DNA from: Sepiola atlantica
Taxonomy: Eukaryota; Mollusca; Cephalopoda; Sepiida; Sepiolidae
NCBI GenBank assembly: GCA_963556195.1
Contig: OY744521.1
Span: 127,267,959-127,331,958 of the forward strand
DNA: 64,000 nt
Direction: 5' to 3'
Below the pieces are notes generated by a model. It was given only the letters and a program-made list of their open reading frames with translations. It had not been told where the DNA came from and made no database searches. Position numbers and translations under genes: made by a program. Positions 61,701 to 64,000 of this stretch are shown piece after piece; position 1 is the first letter of the stretch; the number at the start of each line of letters is the position of its first letter.

Positions 61701-63039
61701 AGGATATTGAGCACTTTTCTCCCGGACAACGCCGAGTATTTCAAAATCAAAGAGGCCTCCTGGGGACTACTGAAATAACTCTTATCCATTCCCCCATCCT
61801 TTTCAGCGTAGATGCTGTGTAAATATTTTCTAAACCTATCACTACAGTAGCTCTATCTAGGATATTGAGCACTTTTCTCCCGGACAACGCCGAGTACTTT
61901 GAAAATCGAGGAGGCTTCATGAGCACTCCTGAAATCCCTTAGGAATCCTCTCTCCTTCTGATCTGCGAAATAGTCCAAAGGGGAACGAAGATGGCGTTAA
62001 AATATTTTCAAAACCTATCACTACAGTAGCTCTATCTAGGATATTGAGCACTTTTCTCCCGGACAACGCCGAGTATTTCAAAATCAAAGAGGCCTGTTGT
62101 ACACTACTGAAATAACTCTTATCGATTACCCCATCCTTTTCAGCGTAGATGCTGTTAAAATATTATTCAAACATATCACTACAGTAGCTCTATCTAGGAC
62201 ATTGAGCACTTTTTTCCCGGACAACGCCGAGTACTTTGAAAATCAAAGAGGCCTCCTGGGGACTACTGAAATCAGTTAGGTATCCTCCCTCTTTTTCATC
62301 TGCAAAATTGTCCAAAGGGGAACGAAGATGGCGTTAAAATATGTTCTAAACCTATCACTACAGTAGCTCTATCTAGGACATTGAGCACTTTTCTCCCGGA
62401 CAACGCCGAGTACTTTGAAAATCGAGGAGGCTTCATGAGCACTCCTGAAATCCCTTAGGTATCCTCTCTCCTTCTGATCTGCGAAATAGTCCAAAGGGGA
62501 ACGAAGATGGCGTTAAAATATTTTCCAAACCTATCACTACAGTAGCTCTATCTAGGACATTGAGCACTTTTCTCCCGGACAACGCCGAGTACTTTGATAA
62601 TCAAAGAGGCCTCCTTGGGACTACTGAAATCAGTTAGGTATCCTCCCTCCTTTTCATCTGCAAAATTGTCCAAAGGGGAACGAAGATGGCGTTAAAATAT
62701 TTTCCTAACCTATTACTACAGTAGCTCTATCTAGGATATTGAGCACTTTTCTCCCGGACAACGCCGAGTATTTCAAAATCAAAGAGGCCTGTTGTACACT
62801 ACTGAAATAACTCTTATCGATTACCCCATCCTTTTCAGCGTAGATGCTGTTAAAATATTATCCAAACCTATCACTACAGTAGCTCTATCTAGGACATTGA
62901 GCACTTTTCTCCCGGACCATGCCGAGTACTTTGAAAATCAAAGAGGCGTCCTGGGGACTACTGAAATCAGTTAGGTATCCTCCCTCCTTTTCATCTGCAA
63001 AATTGTCCAAAGGGGAACGAAGATGGCGTTAAAATATTT
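55776..63039 (-). repeat. 179/158-bp satellite with higher-order structure
   Basis: About 42 monomers that share GTAGCTCTATCTAGGA and TTGAGCACTTTTCTCCCGGA followed by CAACGCCGAGTA. The long type (about 179 bp) continues with CTTAGGTATCCTCTCTCC and CTGATCTGCGAAATAGTCCA; the short type (about 158 bp) with AATAACTCTTATCCATTCCC and TTTTCAGCGTAGATGCTG. Segments repeat at 1,210 bp (56,861 and 58,071) and 1,368 bp (59,633 and 61,001). The CCCGGACAACGCCGAGTA part resembles the Helitron hairpin. Confidence 0.93.
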
Positions 63040-63592
63040 TCTGACGTCATGATGACCTGATATAACCGGACACAATTTAGGTCAAGACCGGGTACATCCG
63101 GCAAGGGATTATGGGACAGGTGCGGATGTGATTGAGCAACCCTTGTTTCACTACACACTCTTAACGTAGGATTCCTATGTTGTTATTGATGCATCCGGAC
63201 AGAAGTTATTGGATGATCTGATACAACCGGACACAATTTAGGGCAAGACCGGGTACATCCGGCAAGGGATTATGGGATGTTTACAATGACTCTGCATTTT
63301 TATCGGATTAGTACATAAATACATTAGATTATTTCGAATTTACTACATATTAACGTTGAAATTTCGTGTAAAATACGAAAAAACTGCTACCTTTTGTCGG
63401 AAAGTGGTCCGGTTGACTGTCAGCGAGTGAATCGTTATTTGCGATTTTGAGATATTATGATCCCAGGATATGTACGGTGCTGAAGATATAAACTTTTTGA
63501 CATGTCGCCGCTTAGTTTTTGAGGAGAAGCTTCACATACAGACATACATACATACATACATACATATAGACAACTGCCCTTTATATAAGAGA
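63040..63592 (-). repeat. Conserved 5' region of Helitron unit 2
   Basis: Near-identical to 53,711-54,280; starts exactly where the satellite stops (TATTTTCTGACGTCATG). The (CATA)n run is shorter than in unit 1, and the CGCCGGGTAG motif is changed to CGCCGCTTAG. Confidence 0.85.
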
Positions 63593-64000
63593 CTAGCGGG
63601 GCTACCCGGCGTTGCTCGGGGTCATAAAAACATATATTTGAAGAAAGATCGTGTGTGTAACATCTTTATATTCAAACTTCGATGTCCGCCCCCTCTCTCT
63701 ATAGCCGTCTCTTTATCTGCTACCTTTCTCTTTCCTGGTCGCCCCATTCTGCCACTACTTTCTAATTTTGCCTTTTGCAAAAGCTGTTTCTTCCCCACCA
63801 TTTCTCCTATTGCCCAGGGTAATAGTATGACATATTTCTATAAAAAGTAACACCTCTATCTGCGCCTTCTATATAGGTACTTATCTCCACCCCGGTGTTC
63901 ATACTATATACGTATCTATCATCACCCCGGTGCGCATACTATATACGTACCTATCGCCGCCCCAGTGCACATACTATATACGTACCTATCGCCGCCCCGG
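63593..64000 (-). mobile_element. Helitron-like tandem unit 3, 3' end only
   Basis: Starts CTAGCGGGGCTACCCGGCGT, continues with the conserved 3' region and, from about 63,866, the 35-bp array, so it resembles unit 1 more than unit 2. Truncated by the window edge. Confidence 0.75.

Larger units (their letters stand above)
54281..63592 (-). mobile_element. Helitron-like tandem unit 2 (9.31 kb)
   Basis: Minus-strand element joined head to tail with units 1 and 3. The 3' end at 54,281 is CTAGCGGGG then CTACCCGGCGTTGCTCGGGG; the 5' end at 63,592 is the complement of TCTCTTATATAAAGGGC. Contents left to right: 3' conserved end (about 260 bp), one 35-bp repeat, a 30-bp array, the 179/158-bp satellite, the 5' conserved region. 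No coding capacity for Rep or helicase. Confidence 0.75.

Noticed and set aside
55864..62974. Many 60-63 codon ORFs with LDRATVVIGLENI or EITLIDYPILFSVDA
   Set aside because: Each is one satellite monomer read through; frame breaks at every monomer-length change.
1..64000. tRNA genes
   Set aside because: I scanned for A-box/B-box-like pairs (TGGCNNAGTGG, GGTTCGANTCC) and saw no convincing cloverleaf; a covariance-model scan would be needed to exclude them.

Overview
This window is eukaryotic (metazoan) repeat-rich DNA with no intact host gene that I can support. It is AT-rich and full of decayed non-LTR retrotransposons, solo LTRs, foldback MITEs, a dead mariner, SINEs with U2 snRNA-like and 5S rRNA-like parts, and long tandem arrays. 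The mix (R2-like, Jockey-like and GATGAT-tailed LINEs, Helitron-derived satellites, a cecropia-type mariner) fits a mollusc or other lophotrochozoan, but nothing in the sequence fixes the species. Protein calls rest on motif recognition by eye, not on a search.

1-11.5 kb holds fragments of an R2-like LINE, a LINE family called L-A here (fragments at 1.6-3.5, 7.0-8.0, 11.0-11.3 and 24.2-26.2 kb), a truncated Jockey-like LINE and a broken Ty3/Gypsy element. 11.5-13.05 kb is a four-deep nest: a pogo/Tigger-like DNA transposon contains a LINE 3' end, which contains a 5'-truncated U2-type SINE, which contains a foldback MITE with a perfect 8-bp target duplication. 13-21 kb is mostly AT-rich or low-complexity, with one unexplained 124-codon ORF and a minus-strand LINE. 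21.36-22.63 kb is a mariner with both ends. 24.2-26.2 kb is a LINE holding LTR-A, which holds LTR-B. 28.2-31.5 kb is the most complete Jockey-like LINE, with a 210-bp solo LTR in its 3' part. 32-44 kb has solo LTRs, MITEs, a second U2-type SINE and one possible 5' exon ending at a good splice donor.

44-64 kb is the striking part: a Helitron landscape. Several 3' ends (CTAG plus a GC-rich hairpin, seen in reverse complement) are present. One small Helitron (45,559-46,271) has both canonical ends. From 47,038 to the window edge there are three head-to-tail minus-strand Helitron-like units: 47,038-54,280, 54,281-63,592 and 63,593 onward. At both internal joints the 3' CTAG of one unit abuts the 5' TCTCTTATA of the next. 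Units 1 and 2 have matching ends but almost wholly different interiors made of tandem arrays: unit 1 carries six arrays in series, unit 2 a 30-bp array and a 7.3-kb satellite of 179/158-bp monomers with higher-order structure. Two of the satellites carry a Helitron-type terminal hairpin in every monomer.
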